From assembly GCA_934307185.1 (NCBI GenBank), contig CAKRCJ010000001.1, positions 1 through 35,504 of the forward strand: a stretch of 35,504 nt of DNA, in the 5' to 3' direction. The notes beneath the pieces are model-generated. The model did not search any database, was not told the DNA's origin, and saw only the letters and a list, made by a program, of their open reading frames with translations. Below are positions 1 through 7,018 of this stretch, in pieces; position 1 is the stretch's first letter; every line of letters starts with the position of its first letter. This DNA comes from an uncultured Roseburia sp. (GTDB taxonomy: Bacteria > Bacillota > Clostridia > Lachnospirales > Lachnospiraceae). Position numbers and translations under genes: made by a program.

Positions 1-141
1 TTATTATCTCGTGTTGTAAATGAGGCTAGAGAATATGGGTGCGGAGTGATACAGATTACGGCATCTGATATGGGGGTTAAATTGTATACAGATTTCGGAT
101 TTGTACATAATGGTAATTTCATGCAATATGAGCTTTCTTAA
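1..141 (+). CDS. GNAT-family N-acetyltransferase, C-terminal fragment
   Basis: This reading frame is open from the first base of the window and stops at 139-141, so only the last 46 residues are visible. The visible part contains AREYGCG, then a helix leading into VKLYTDFGFV and a closing strand ending MQYELS. That order (helix, LY..FGF, final beta strand) is the usual end of GCN5-related N-acetyltransferases, where the LY..FGF segment lies near the acetyl-CoA site. The acceptor substrate cannot be told from this fragment. The start lies outside the window. No related gene follows in the same direction for about 450 bases, so it is probably the last gene of its unit. Confidence 0.65.
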   Translation, partial: LLSRVVNEAREYGCGVIQITASDMGVKLYTDFGFVHNGNFMQYELS

Positions 142-586
142 AAGATATTTCATTATACATAGGAATTTTTATACAAAATATGATGAGAGCCCATAACTCA
201 TTGATTGTTATGGACTCTCTACTGCTATATTATTAAAGAATCTTCTGCATCTACCCACATTTGCATCGTTCCATCAAGATACAATCTTACATATTCAAGT
301 GGTTCATCAATGGCAAGTGCGTTTAATGCACAGTCCAATCAGTTCACCATGTCATTTTCATTTTGTGTTATAATGTGTTATCAGATTTTCTTACCCTTGT
401 ATTTGCCCTTATCAGAGTTCGTAAACACTGATGGGACGATATAACACAAGGGAAACAATAAGGGAAAGCTCACCTGCGATAAATTCAGTGTTTTCAGGGG
501 CTTGCTGAGAATTTAATAACAAAATATAACAGTTATTAAATCCCTTAAAAAAGGTGAAATCTCAATCGAAATTTGTGGAGGTAAGT
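142..586. other. Gene-poor stretch with decayed coding fragments
   Basis: No intact gene is seen over about 445 bases. Two possible fragments are present: a minus-strand tail at 225-338 (separate entry), and a plus-strand piece at about 498-595. The plus-strand piece reads sensibly ([15 protein letters not shown], then [17 protein letters not shown]) only if one frame change is allowed, and its last codons overlap the start of the acetyltransferase gene. Composition is AT-rich and stops are frequent. The stretch looks like degraded accessory DNA rather than a regulatory region. A TATAAT hexamer lies at 369-374 without a convincing -35. Confidence 0.4.
225..338 (-). pseudogene. Remnant of a small clostridial protein (possibly DUF6061-like)
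   Basis: The minus strand is open for 37 codons and ends at a TAG read at 227-225. The peptide includes ALAIDEPLEYVRLYLDG followed by TMQMWVDAED. The 'EPLEYVRLYLDG' pattern resembles the C-terminal half of the small DUF6061-type proteins common in Clostridia, as far as I can recall that family. No start codon or ribosome binding site is found; an in-frame stop lies just upstream at 339-341, so the N-terminal half is missing. I call it a decayed remnant. It could also be chance coding potential. Confidence 0.3.
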
Positions 587-1171
587 ATGACTGAAAGAGA
601 AAAAATGCTGGCAGGTCAGCTTTATGACTGCGGGGACGCCGAATTATTGACACAGTGGCATAGAGCCAAAGATTTGGCAAGAAATTATAATAGAGCTAAT
701 TCCTTAAATGCCGCGGAAAAAGAAAAAATCCTGAACAAGCTTCTTGGCGGGAAAGGTAAGAATCTGTGGATTGCCGCACCGTTTTATGTGGATTATGGAA
801 ACAATATTTATTTCGGGAATAACTGCGAAGTAAATATGAATTGTACTTTTCTGGATGACAATATAATTCGTATCGGGGACAATGCCCTGATTGCACCCAA
901 TGTGCAGATTTATACGGCATTTCATCCGACAAAAGCGGTGGAGCGTTTTGGTGAGCCAAAAGCGGATGGCTCGTTTGAGTTTTGCAAAACCAGAACGGCA
1001 CCCGTCATTATCGGTGACAATGTCTGGATTGGCGGTGGCGCTATTATCCTGCCCGGCGTTACGATTGGAAATAATGTTGTAATCGGAGCAGGCAGTGTTG
1101 TAACAAAAGACATCCCCGACAATGTAGTTGCTGTGGGAAATCCCTGCAGAGTAATCAAAGAAAACAAATAA
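587..1171 (+). CDS. Maltose/galactoside O-acetyltransferase family protein
   Basis: The protein (194 aa) belongs to the left-handed beta-helix (hexapeptide repeat) acetyltransferases of the LacA/Maa/NodL type, which move an acetyl group from acetyl-CoA to the 6-hydroxyl of sugars in the cytoplasm. An N-terminal helical cap ([14 protein letters not shown], typical of Maa) is followed by repeated [LIV]G-X4 turns and the closing [20 protein letters not shown] stretch. His113, in AFHP, matches the catalytic His of LacA/Maa. I start at ATG 587 because GGAGG sits at 577-581; the frame is open further upstream to 554, but the family N-terminus begins at 587. The length is as expected. It stands alone, so the natural sugar acceptor is unknown. 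Confidence 0.9.
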   Translation: MTEREKMLAGQLYDCGDAELLTQWHRAKDLARNYNRANSLNAAEKEKILNKLLGGKGKNLWIAAPFYVDYGNNIYFGNNCEVNMNCTFLDDNIIRIGDNALIAPNVQIYTAFHPTKAVERFGEPKADGSFEFCKTRTAPVIIGDNVWIGGGAIILPGVTIGNNVVIGAGSVVTKDIPDNVVAVGNPCRVIKENK

Positions 1172-1391
1172 AGACGGATACTGTATTTTGCATTGCCAAG
1201 CCAATAAATTTCTGTTTGTGAAAATTAGCTATCAAAAAGTGTTTATCAGGTAATTGAAAGGTCTATGACACAACCAGCTGCCACCTCATAATCTGCCAGC
1301 CCTGCGTTTTTTATTCATAGTAGACTATCGTAAGAAGTCTTTTCAAATCCATAACACAGCCTGTTAATGTGGCAGTGTCATTTATTTTTCA

Positions 1392-1847
1392 TTAAACTCC
1401 GTTTTTTTCTTCAAATTCCCGCACAGCCTTACCATCTAAAATGGTTGTACACATCGGGCATCTGCATGCATCAACTGCAATTTCACTTTTACACAGCGGA
1501 CAGATTTTTTTAGCAGGCTTTTCTTCCGTCTTATCCTCTTTGTGTGCAAGCTTTTCGGAGGCGGTATTTAAAGCTTTCACCATAAGAAAAACAACCAGAG
1601 CCATAATTAAAAAGTTAATAACAGCCGTCAGAAATTTTCCATAATTTAAAGTGACTTCACCTAAAATATTCCAGGAAAGCTTGTCAAAGTTCATGCCACC
1701 AAACAACCCTAAAAAAGGATTGATGATATCTTCAACGAGAGAGGAAACAATGCTGGTGAATGCGCCACCGATGATAATACCGACTGCCATATCCATGACA
1801 TTTCCACGATTGATAAATTCTTTGAATTCTTTAAAAAATTTTTTCAT
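1392..1847 (-). CDS. mscL: Large-conductance mechanosensitive channel MscL
   Basis: This is the pentameric membrane channel that opens under hypo-osmotic shock. The protein (151 aa) has the amphipathic N-terminus MKKFFKEFKEFINRGNV, TM1 (VMDMAVGIIIGGAFTSIV, pore-lining), a periplasmic loop containing NPFLGLFGGM, TM2 (FLTAVINFLIMALVVFLMVKA) and a charged cytoplasmic tail. The tail carries two Cys pairs (CPLC and CRCPMC), a zinc-ribbon-like arrangement I recall in other clostridial MscL proteins. The ATG at 1847 lies 12 bases after AAGGAG; a TTG directly abutting the AAGGAG would add four residues but leaves no spacing. It is monocistronic with its own promoter. Confidence 0.95.
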   Translation of the reverse strand: MKKFFKEFKEFINRGNVMDMAVGIIIGGAFTSIVSSLVEDIINPFLGLFGGMNFDKLSWNILGEVTLNYGKFLTAVINFLIMALVVFLMVKALNTASEKLAHKEDKTEEKPAKKICPLCKSEIAVDACRCPMCTTILDGKAVREFEEKNGV

Positions 1848-1876
1848 AAGACTTTCCAACTCCTTTGCTTTTTATT

Positions 1877-1906
1877 ATTATATAATGCGTAAAATGCAAG
1901 ATGCAA
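1877..1906 (-). promoter_or_regulatory. Probable mscL promoter
   Basis: Read on the minus strand, TTGCAT (1906-1901) and TATAAT (1882-1877) are separated by 18 bases, about 30 bases upstream of the mscL start. The match to a housekeeping sigma-A promoter is good. The same palindromic TATATAAT block also offers a TATAAT on the plus strand toward azlC, but there I find no proper -35. Confidence 0.55.
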
Positions 1907-1940
1907 GACATTTCACAAAAGAAGAAAGGAATAAAGTTAC

Positions 1941-2384
1941 ATGAAGAAAAAAGCATTCAAGGTAGCATTGCCCTACACATTGCCAATCGGTGTAGGTTTT
2001 TTGTTTTTAGGAATGTCTTATGGATTTTTAATGAGAAGCAAAGGATTTTCATTTTGGTATCCTTTGTTTATGAGTATGTTTATCTATGCGGGTTCTATGG
2101 AATTTGTCACGGCAAATCTTCTGCTTTCGGCATTTCACCCTTTATCAGCATTTTTTCTTGCATTAATGGTAAATGCCAGACATCTTTTTTTTGTAGTGAT
2201 GTTCGTTGAGCAGTGGGAAAGCACAAAAGACCACAGTCCGGCGTTGATAGGATTAGTTGGTTCGATTGCCTGTCTGGTAATTTTCGGAAGTGATTTGTTT
2301 ATTGTACCGGCAATGGCATTTATTATTATCAGCTTTTTATTTAAGAGAAAAGCGGATGGCAAAAAAGAGGTGGAGGTACAGTAA
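1941..2384 (+). CDS. azlC: AzlC-family branched-chain amino acid exporter subunit, internally deleted
   Basis: AzlC with AzlD forms a membrane exporter for branched-chain amino acids. The N-terminal part is typical: [19 protein letters not shown], then YAGSMEFV and the family motif LMVNARHLF. The end is also typical: [20 protein letters not shown] and a final membrane helix. At about residues 82-88, however, [15 protein letters not shown] joins two segments that in full-length AzlC (about 230-250 aa) are separated by roughly 80 residues with several membrane helices. The frame is kept and the protein is 147 aa. The join lies in a T-run (CTTTTTTTTG, about 2181-2190). The ATG at 1941 follows AAAGGA by 10 bases. 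The downstream azlD is intact and overlaps by one base (TAATG). Transport function is probably lost or changed. Confidence 0.8.
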   Translation: MKKKAFKVALPYTLPIGVGFLFLGMSYGFLMRSKGFSFWYPLFMSMFIYAGSMEFVTANLLLSAFHPLSAFFLALMVNARHLFFVVMFVEQWESTKDHSPALIGLVGSIACLVIFGSDLFIVPAMAFIIISFLFKRKADGKKEVEVQ

Positions 2385-2707
2385 TGACAACAGCACAGAG
2401 TATTCTTACGATTGCAGCCGTGGTGCTTGGAACAATGGTGACACGTTTTCTGCCATTTATAATTTTTCCGGAAGGGAAAAAACCACCGGAATTTATTAAA
2501 TATCTTGGAACAGTGCTGCCTTATGCAGTGATAGGACTTCTGGTTATTTATTGCCTGAAGGATGTGGATTTTGGCAGTACGTATGGAATACCGGAGCTTT
2601 TGGCAATTGTATTTATTGTACTTCTTCATAAATGGAAGAAAAATATTTTACTCAGTATTGGAGCAGGAACGGTATTTTATATGTTGCTTGTACAATTTAT
2701 CTTTTAG
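2384..2707 (+). CDS. azlD: AzlD-family branched-chain amino acid transport subunit
   Basis: This is the small membrane partner of AzlC. It has 107 residues, the normal size, and about four hydrophobic segments. It shows the family pattern [17 protein letters not shown] near residue 20 (TR.LPF is characteristic), then [22 protein letters not shown] and a final hydrophobic helix. Its ATG overlaps the azlC stop (TAATG), and GGTGGAGG lies just upstream inside azlC, so the two are translationally coupled. A strong hairpin terminator follows at 2775. Because the azlC partner appears to have a large internal deletion, this subunit may have no working partner. Confidence 0.88.
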   Translation: MTTAQSILTIAAVVLGTMVTRFLPFIIFPEGKKPPEFIKYLGTVLPYAVIGLLVIYCLKDVDFGSTYGIPELLAIVFIVLLHKWKKNILLSIGAGTVFYMLLVQFIF

Positions 2708-2774
2708 TCTTAAAGCTGCCGGATGGAAGCTGTAAAAAGTTTTAAAAATAATATTCAATCGTAGAAAAACATAA

Positions 2775-2822
2775 CCCTGATATGCTATAATTTATGACAT
2801 AGCGTATCAGGGATTTTTATTT
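2775..2822 (+). terminator. Rho-independent terminator after azlCD
   Basis: A 14-bp stem (CCCTGATATGCTAT pairing with ATAGCGTATCAGGG, one G-U) with a 10-base loop is followed by ATTTTTATTT. It closes the azl unit and lies before the GGDEF/EAL gene. A dispersed repeat (2823-2862) starts immediately after the T-tract. Confidence 0.8.
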
Positions 2823-2862
2823 ATGACAATAGAAGGTTTGCGGAGCGTACATTCTATTATTT
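2823..2862. repeat. Short dispersed palindromic repeat, copy 1
   Basis: This is a roughly 40-base element beginning ATGACAATAGAA, with core GTTTGCGGAGCGT and ending TTCTATTATT. The ends can pair (AATAGAA/TTCTATT) around the core. A second copy is at 14488-14530. Both copies follow a terminator-like hairpin. Function is unknown. Confidence 0.6.
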
Positions 2863-2884
2863 ACAGCAAAGAAAGAGTGAAAGT

Positions 2885-5800
2885 GTGAACGAAGCGACAG
2901 AGCAAAAGAAGAATATTATTGATGAACTTAATATGGAAGGCAGGATTTTTGATGTAATTTGCAGAGATTACACATCGGTTCATTATGTCAATTTAGTGGA
3001 GGATGTTGCAGAACCATTAAAAATGGCATCGAGTGCAAATGTAGCCCAAATTGCGAGAATTGAACTTAGAAAGAAAATTGGATATACGGAAAGCATTAAA
3101 AGATATTGCGAAAGCTACGTTGCACCCAACAATAAAAAAGAATTTTTAAGAATTTTGCGGCGGGAACATCTGCTTTCTGCCCTGTCAGAGAAGGAACGGC
3201 TGGTATATCGTTATGAGAGTATCCCGAATAAAGCCGGACATCGCTATTTTGAAGTGCAGGTTGGACGGGTGAATGAGGAAAAATTTGATGGAAATGTAAT
3301 TGTGGTATTCCATCATATTGATGATATTGTTACGAAGGAACAACAGTACCAGTGGGAACTGGAAAGAGCTGCGTATATGGATATGCTGACAGGGCTTGGA
3401 AATCGTACTGCATTTTCGCACGAGCTTTTGTTCTATGAACAAAAAGAGAAAGCAGCCTGCGTTGTGGCAGATGTTAACAATTTAAAGCTCTGTAATGACA
3501 GATACGGACATAAAGAAGGAGACCGGATAATTGTTGATGCTGCGGAATGCATGAACAGGGCATTTGAAAAAATCGGAAAATGTTATAGGCTTGGCGGGGA
3601 TGAGTTTTGTGTTTTGATTGAGGAAGGAGAAAAAGAGCAGTTAATTGCTGCATTAATCCGGTTAGAAGAACTCATTGCAGAAAAAAACAAAAACAGGGTA
3701 ATGCCATTGTCACTTGCCTGCGGGTATGCAATAAGGGAAAGCTTATTAGAGGGCATGGAGCAGCTTTTTAACCGGAGCGATGAGATGATGTATGATATAA
3801 AATACAGCATGAAAAAGCAGTTTCCGGTGTATTGTGAGGAACGGATAAAAAATTATCTGAATGTACTTGGAATTTTAAGCAAGTCAACAGATTCCTATTT
3901 ATTTTTATGGGATATTCAGAGAAAAGAAGAATGGTTTTTTGGTGGTGTGGACAGGGAATATGCATTACAGGACCAGGGAAAACCAATGTGTACGACTGCC
4001 GATATGGAAGCAATTATTTATCCGGCAGATTTAAAAATGTTACAGGATGATTTAAAGAAGCTTGCGAACGGAGAAAAACAAATCCATGATATGAATTACC
4101 GCTGGGTAAACCGCCGGGGTGAACCGGTGTGGATTAGCTGCAGAGGAACGATAATCAACGATGACAAGGGCAGACCGTTCGTTATGATTGGAAGGGTATC
4201 GGATAAAGTGCTCCGGTATTATTATCATCCGCTTACAAAGTTATTTAATAAAAATAAAATGCTTCTGGATTTAAAAGAGGAATTTCTTAATAAAAATACC
4301 GGATATTTTATGATGATAGGAATTGACAATCTTGAGAATATTAACGTAAGGCACGGAAGAAAGTACGGAGATAAAGTAATAAAGCAGTGTGCGGAGCTTT
4401 TTGAGAAGAAGGTTTCACTGAAGAATGTATGGCATGTAGAAAATAATTGCTTTGCATTATATCTCAATATGCAAAACAGGGAAGAAATCACTGCATTTTA
4501 TAATGAACTTTTAGATGAGATGGAAGAATTATGTACGCTTTCAGCAGGTATAGTACCAGACAGTAAAGAGATGTTTGGTGATGAAAAGGATCTATATGTC
4601 TGTGCAGAAATGACCTTTGAGAAGGCAAAAGGTTTAGGCGGCAGAAATATTATCTTCTTTTCACAGGAGGATTTAAAAGAGCGGATAAAGACAATCCAGT
4701 TTTTAGAAGAGATGCAGGAGAGCGTAAAATGCGGATGCAAGGGCTTTTATTTATGCTATCAGCCGCAGATAAAGACTGCAAATTATCATTTATATGGTGC
4801 AGAGGCATTGCTCCGCTATCATTCAGAAACGCAGGGAAATGTATATCCGGATAAGTTTATTCCACTGTTAGAAAAGTCAAAGCTGATTAACCAGGTAGGC
4901 ATGTGGGTACTTGAGACGGCACTGCTTCAGTGTAAACACTGGAGAAAGGAAGTCAAAAATTTCTGTATCAGTGTTAATTTTTCGGCGGTGCAGCTACAGG
5001 AAAAGAATATCGCAGAGAAAGTATTGGATGTTTTGGAAAAGACCGGAATGCCAGGAAATGCACTTACAATTGAGATTACAGAGTCGACACAGCTGCAGGA
5101 ATTCAAGCATTTCAGTGAGATATTTAAAAAGTGGAGAGAGGCAGGCATTGAACTGTCTATTGATGATTTTGGTACAGGCTATGCAAGTATGAGTTATTTA
5201 AAAGAGTTAGATGTCAATGAGATAAAAATAGACAAGCTTTTTGTAAGCGGCATCGAAGAAGCAACTTATAATTACCGGTTAATCAGTAATATGATTGAGT
5301 TCGCAAAAAGTAATGCAATCCGGATTTGTTGTGAGGGCGTCGAAGATGTGAGGGAACTTGCAGTATTAGAGGGGCTTTCTCCAAATCTTATCCAGGGATA
5401 TTTATTTGCAAAGCCATGTGAGAAAGAAGCGTTTGAAAGTGCATTTATTGATAGAAGAACAGCTGAGTACAGGGAGCATGAGGATTTTGTAAAGAAAATT
5501 TACCAGTATAAAGATAAAATGCATGTAGTGTATTTTAATGCCAAAGATATTTTAAGGGAAAATGCTCTTGGATTATGGATTATCCGCGTCAATGAAGAAG
5601 AACAATATTATGAAATGCATGCAGACGAGACAATGGAGCATATTTTGTCCGTTGACAGAAAATATACACCGCAGGAGTGTTATTCCTTCTGGTTTGGCAG
5701 GATTAAGGAAAACTATATTCCGTATGTTGAAAAAAATGTCAAACGTATGATGGAAGTGGATAAAGTAGTGCAGCTTGAGTATCCATGGATTCACCCGACG

Positions 5801-5908
5801 CTTGGGGAAGTAATCGTCCGTTGCAGTGGAAGACGTGTGGAGGACTCAGATGGTATGGTGACACTTGAAGGTTACCACAGGATTATCAGTAATATTGAAG
5901 TGAATTAG
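2885..5908 (+). CDS. PAS-GGDEF-PAS-GGDEF(degenerate)-EAL-PAS c-di-GMP protein
   Basis: This large (1007 aa) cytoplasmic signalling protein has no membrane segment. In order it has an N-terminal PAS-like region (about 10-150), a diguanylate cyclase domain with intact RLGGDEF at about 236-242, and a PAS/PAC region (about 330-445, WVNRRGEPVWISCRG). Then comes a second GGDEF-fold domain (about 450-610) whose signature is lost (VENNCFALYL). The EAL phosphodiesterase domain (about 615-850) has the catalytic EALLR near 640, NFSAVQL, EITES, DDFGTGYAS near 760 and CEGVE near 816. A PAS-like C-terminal extension (about 870-1007) ends the protein. Both synthesis and breakdown of c-di-GMP are possible; the degenerate GGDEF may be a GTP sensor. 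I use the GTG at 2885, with a weak upstream site; an ATG 15 codons in is an alternative. It is monocistronic, and its ligands are unknown. Confidence 0.9.
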   Translation: MNEATEQKKNIIDELNMEGRIFDVICRDYTSVHYVNLVEDVAEPLKMASSANVAQIARIELRKKIGYTESIKRYCESYVAPNNKKEFLRILRREHLLSALSEKERLVYRYESIPNKAGHRYFEVQVGRVNEEKFDGNVIVVFHHIDDIVTKEQQYQWELERAAYMDMLTGLGNRTAFSHELLFYEQKEKAACVVADVNNLKLCNDRYGHKEGDRIIVDAAECMNRAFEKIGKCYRLGGDEFCVLIEEGEKEQLIAALIRLEELIAEKNKNRVMPLSLACGYAIRESLLEGMEQLFNRSDEMMYDIKYSMKKQFPVYCEERIKNYLNVLGILSKSTDSYLFLWDIQRKEEWFFGGVDREYALQDQGKPMCTTADMEAIIYPADLKMLQDDLKKLANGEKQIHDMNYRWVNRRGEPVWISCRGTIINDDKGRPFVMIGRVSDKVLRYYYHPLTKLFNKNKMLLDLKEEFLNKNTGYFMMIGIDNLENINVRHGRKYGDKVIKQCAELFEKKVSLKNVWHVENNCFALYLNMQNREEITAFYNELLDEMEELCTLSAGIVPDSKEMFGDEKDLYVCAEMTFEKAKGLGGRNIIFFSQEDLKERIKTIQFLEEMQESVKCGCKGFYLCYQPQIKTANYHLYGAEALLRYHSETQGNVYPDKFIPLLEKSKLINQVGMWVLETALLQCKHWRKEVKNFCISVNFSAVQLQEKNIAEKVLDVLEKTGMPGNALTIEITESTQLQEFKHFSEIFKKWREAGIELSIDDFGTGYASMSYLKELDVNEIKIDKLFVSGIEEATYNYRLISNMIEFAKSNAIRICCEGVEDVRELAVLEGLSPNLIQGYLFAKPCEKEAFESAFIDRRTAEYREHEDFVKKIYQYKDKMHVVYFNAKDILRENALGLWIIRVNEEEQYYEMHADETMEHILSVDRKYTPQECYSFWFGRIKENYIPYVEKNVKRMMEVDKVVQLEYPWIHPTLGEVIVRCSGRRVEDSDGMVTLEGYHRIISNIEVN

Positions 5909-5967
5909 CTGTAAATATACAAAATTTTCTGTATGTAGCCTGTTTTCACAAAATGTTCACAGAAAAA

Positions 5968-6010
5968 TTAGCACTCGCCTATTGACAGTGCTAATAACGA
6001 GTGGTATAAC
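5968..6010 (+). promoter_or_regulatory. CIRCE operator overlapping the hsp20 promoter
   Basis: TTAGCACTC (5968-5976), nine bases, then CAGTGCTAA (5986-5994) match the HrcA-binding CIRCE consensus at 17 of 18 arm positions. A sigma-A promoter overlaps it: TTGACA at 5982-5987, 17-base spacer, TATAAC at 6005-6010. HrcA binding would cover the -35 element, giving heat-inducible expression of the downstream hsp20. The transcript would carry a leader of about 160 bases. Confidence 0.9.
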
Positions 6011-6132
6011 ATAATCAGAACAAAGGAAGAGAACAAAAGAAGAACAGAGGAATCAATAAAGTTCCAAAAGAAAAGTTCTTTGAGTTCTCCAGACATCCCA
6101 GTTCCAAAGAAACAAGGTAATAAAGCATGAGA

Positions 6133-6168
6133 TATCCACGAGAAAGTGGATACCGTAGAAAAAAGGAG
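6133..6168 (+). promoter_or_regulatory. Hairpin next to the hsp20 ribosome binding site
   Basis: A perfect 7-bp hairpin (TATCCAC, loop GAGAAA, GTGGATA) at 6133-6152 ends ten bases before the AAGGAG at 6163-6168. Upstream, TTCTCC near 6088 could also pair with GGAGAG of the binding site. Leaders of hsp20 genes often contain RNA thermometers, but this structure does not clearly hide the site, so a thermometer role is only a possibility. Confidence 0.3.
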
Positions 6169-6177
6169 AGATGACTT

Positions 6178-6642
6178 ATGTTGATGCCTAGTATTTTTGG
6201 AGAAGATTTATTTGATGATTTGTTTGATTTCCCATTTTATTATGATGACAGAATGGAGAATAAGGCTGAGAAGAAATTGTATGGCAGACATGCAAAAAAT
6301 CTTATGAAGACAGATATTAAGGAGAAAGACAATGGTTACGAAGTAATCGTTGACCTTCCGGGATTTAAGAAAGATGAAGTCAAGGTTTCCCTTGATAATG
6401 GATATTTGTCCATTGCCGCTGCAAAAGGTCTTGATGAAGATGAGCAGGAGAAGGATACCGGTAAGTACATCAGAAGAGAGCGTTATGCAGGTTCCTGCGA
6501 ACGTAGCTTTTATGTAGGAGAGAACATCACCGAAGAGGATATCAAGGGTGAATTCAAACATGGTATTTTGAAACTGTTTGTTCCGAAGAAAGAAGCAAAA
6601 CCGGCAGTTCCGGAGCGCAAGTACATTGCAATTGAAGGATAA
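6178..6642 (+). CDS. hsp20: Small heat-shock protein, Hsp20/alpha-crystallin family
   Basis: This is an ATP-independent holdase chaperone that binds unfolding proteins in the cytoplasm and forms oligomers. The protein is 154 aa. A short N-terminal arm (MLMPSIFGEDLFDDLFDF) is followed by the alpha-crystallin domain (about 42-140), containing VIVDLPGFKKDEVKVSL, the RRERYAGSCERSFYV strand, and the family motif GILKLFVPK. The C-terminal I-X-I motif (IAI), which docks onto neighbouring subunits, is present in the last residues. A clear AAGGAG lies nine bases before the ATG. The CIRCE operator upstream predicts control by HrcA. A 26-codon lysine-rich gene follows in the same unit. Confidence 0.95.
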   Translation: MLMPSIFGEDLFDDLFDFPFYYDDRMENKAEKKLYGRHAKNLMKTDIKEKDNGYEVIVDLPGFKKDEVKVSLDNGYLSIAAAKGLDEDEQEKDTGKYIRRERYAGSCERSFYVGENITEEDIKGEFKHGILKLFVPKKEAKPAVPERKYIAIEG

Positions 6643-6710
6643 TAAAAATTTAATGTAAATAACCTACAGACCGAAAAGCCTATAGGCAAAAAGGAAAGGA
6701 AGGATACATT

Positions 6711-6791
6711 ATGGCAGACAAAAATCCAAAACACATGTTAAAGAAAAAACAGGTAAAAGAAAAAGATAAAAAGAAACATGTTTATGAATAA
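6711..6791 (+). CDS. Lysine-rich 26-residue small protein
   Basis: This short gene begins ATG GCA GAC AAA and ends TAA after 26 codons. Its start follows an unusually purine-rich binding region, AAGGAAAGGAAGGA, ending a few bases before the ATG. Ten of the 26 residues are lysine. The peptide starts MADKNPKHMLKKK and ends KKHVYE; it is strongly basic, without a hydrophobic stretch or Cys pairs, and probably unstructured. It lies between hsp20 and a strong terminator, so it should be made from the same CIRCE-controlled transcript and may be heat-induced. I do not recognise a family. Possible roles such as nucleic-acid binding or helping the chaperone are guesses. Confidence 0.6.
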   Translation: MADKNPKHMLKKKQVKEKDKKKHVYE

Positions 6792-6799
6792 ATAAACGG

Positions 6800-6839
6800 G
6801 AGAAAAAGGCATCACACATTTGTGTGGTGCCTTTTTCTC
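6800..6839 (+). terminator. Strong rho-independent terminator of the hsp20 unit
   Basis: A 19-bp stem (6800-6818 with 6821-6839, one G-U) has A-rich and T-rich outer ends (GAGAAAAAGGC / GCCTTTTTCTC). The symmetric A/T tracts would let it work on both strands. Confidence 0.85.
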
Positions 6840-6851
6840 ATAAATAATATA

Positions 6852-6916
6852 TTGACACAAAAATAGTTGTACTATCATCTAAAAAATTGACAGTACAACT
6901 ATTTTTGTGTTATAAG
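6852..6916 (+). promoter_or_regulatory. Exporter-operon promoter with 19-bp inverted-repeat operator
   Basis: Two perfect 19-base arms (6855-6873 and 6892-6910) are separated by 18 bases. Each arm contains AATAGTTGTACT, and the left one forms the smaller palindrome TAGTTGTACTA. A promoter lies across the right arm: TTGACA at 6887-6892, 18-base spacer, TATAAG at 6911-6916, so the right arm fills the spacer. This is what a repressor operator looks like. MarR-type repressors commonly guard such exporter pairs, but no regulator gene is adjacent. Confidence 0.6.
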
Positions 6917-7018
6917 AAAACCAAATCCAAAAGACAGTTGCAGGCAGGTTTTGTGGACGTGGCACGCCTTGTGGCGGAGAGAGAAAAAACTGATGTAGAG
7001 AAAATATCAGAGGAATAG
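6911..7018 (+). other. Short open frame between operator and exporter, possible regulator remnant
   Basis: Between the promoter and the ABC operon a frame is open for 35 codons and ends at TAG 7016-7018. It contains the plausible helical stretch GFVDVARLVAEREKTDVEK. It has no convincing start codon or binding site. It sits where a marR-type gene is normally found in such operons, so it may be the 3' remnant of a lost repressor gene. This is a weak case based on position and composition only. Confidence 0.2.

Noticed and set aside
205..444. 79-codon plus-strand open frame
   Set aside because: It has no ribosome binding site and a low-complexity, Ser/Cys-rich translation; the better coding signal here is on the minus strand (225-338).
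704..1204. 166-codon minus-strand frame
   Set aside because: It is antisense to the hexapeptide acetyltransferase, whose repeat structure explains the long open frame.
1172..1391. Minus-strand fragment near 1300-1390 that might be a transposase tail
   Set aside because: Only about 20 sensible codons (MDLKRLLTIVYYE) can be read, with stops close by and no inverted repeats; not enough to call a mobile element.
6855..6910. 19-bp inverted repeat as a terminator or a miniature transposon
   Set aside because: A strong terminator already lies at 6800-6839, there is no T-tract after the right arm and no target duplication; the promoter boxes fit an operator better.
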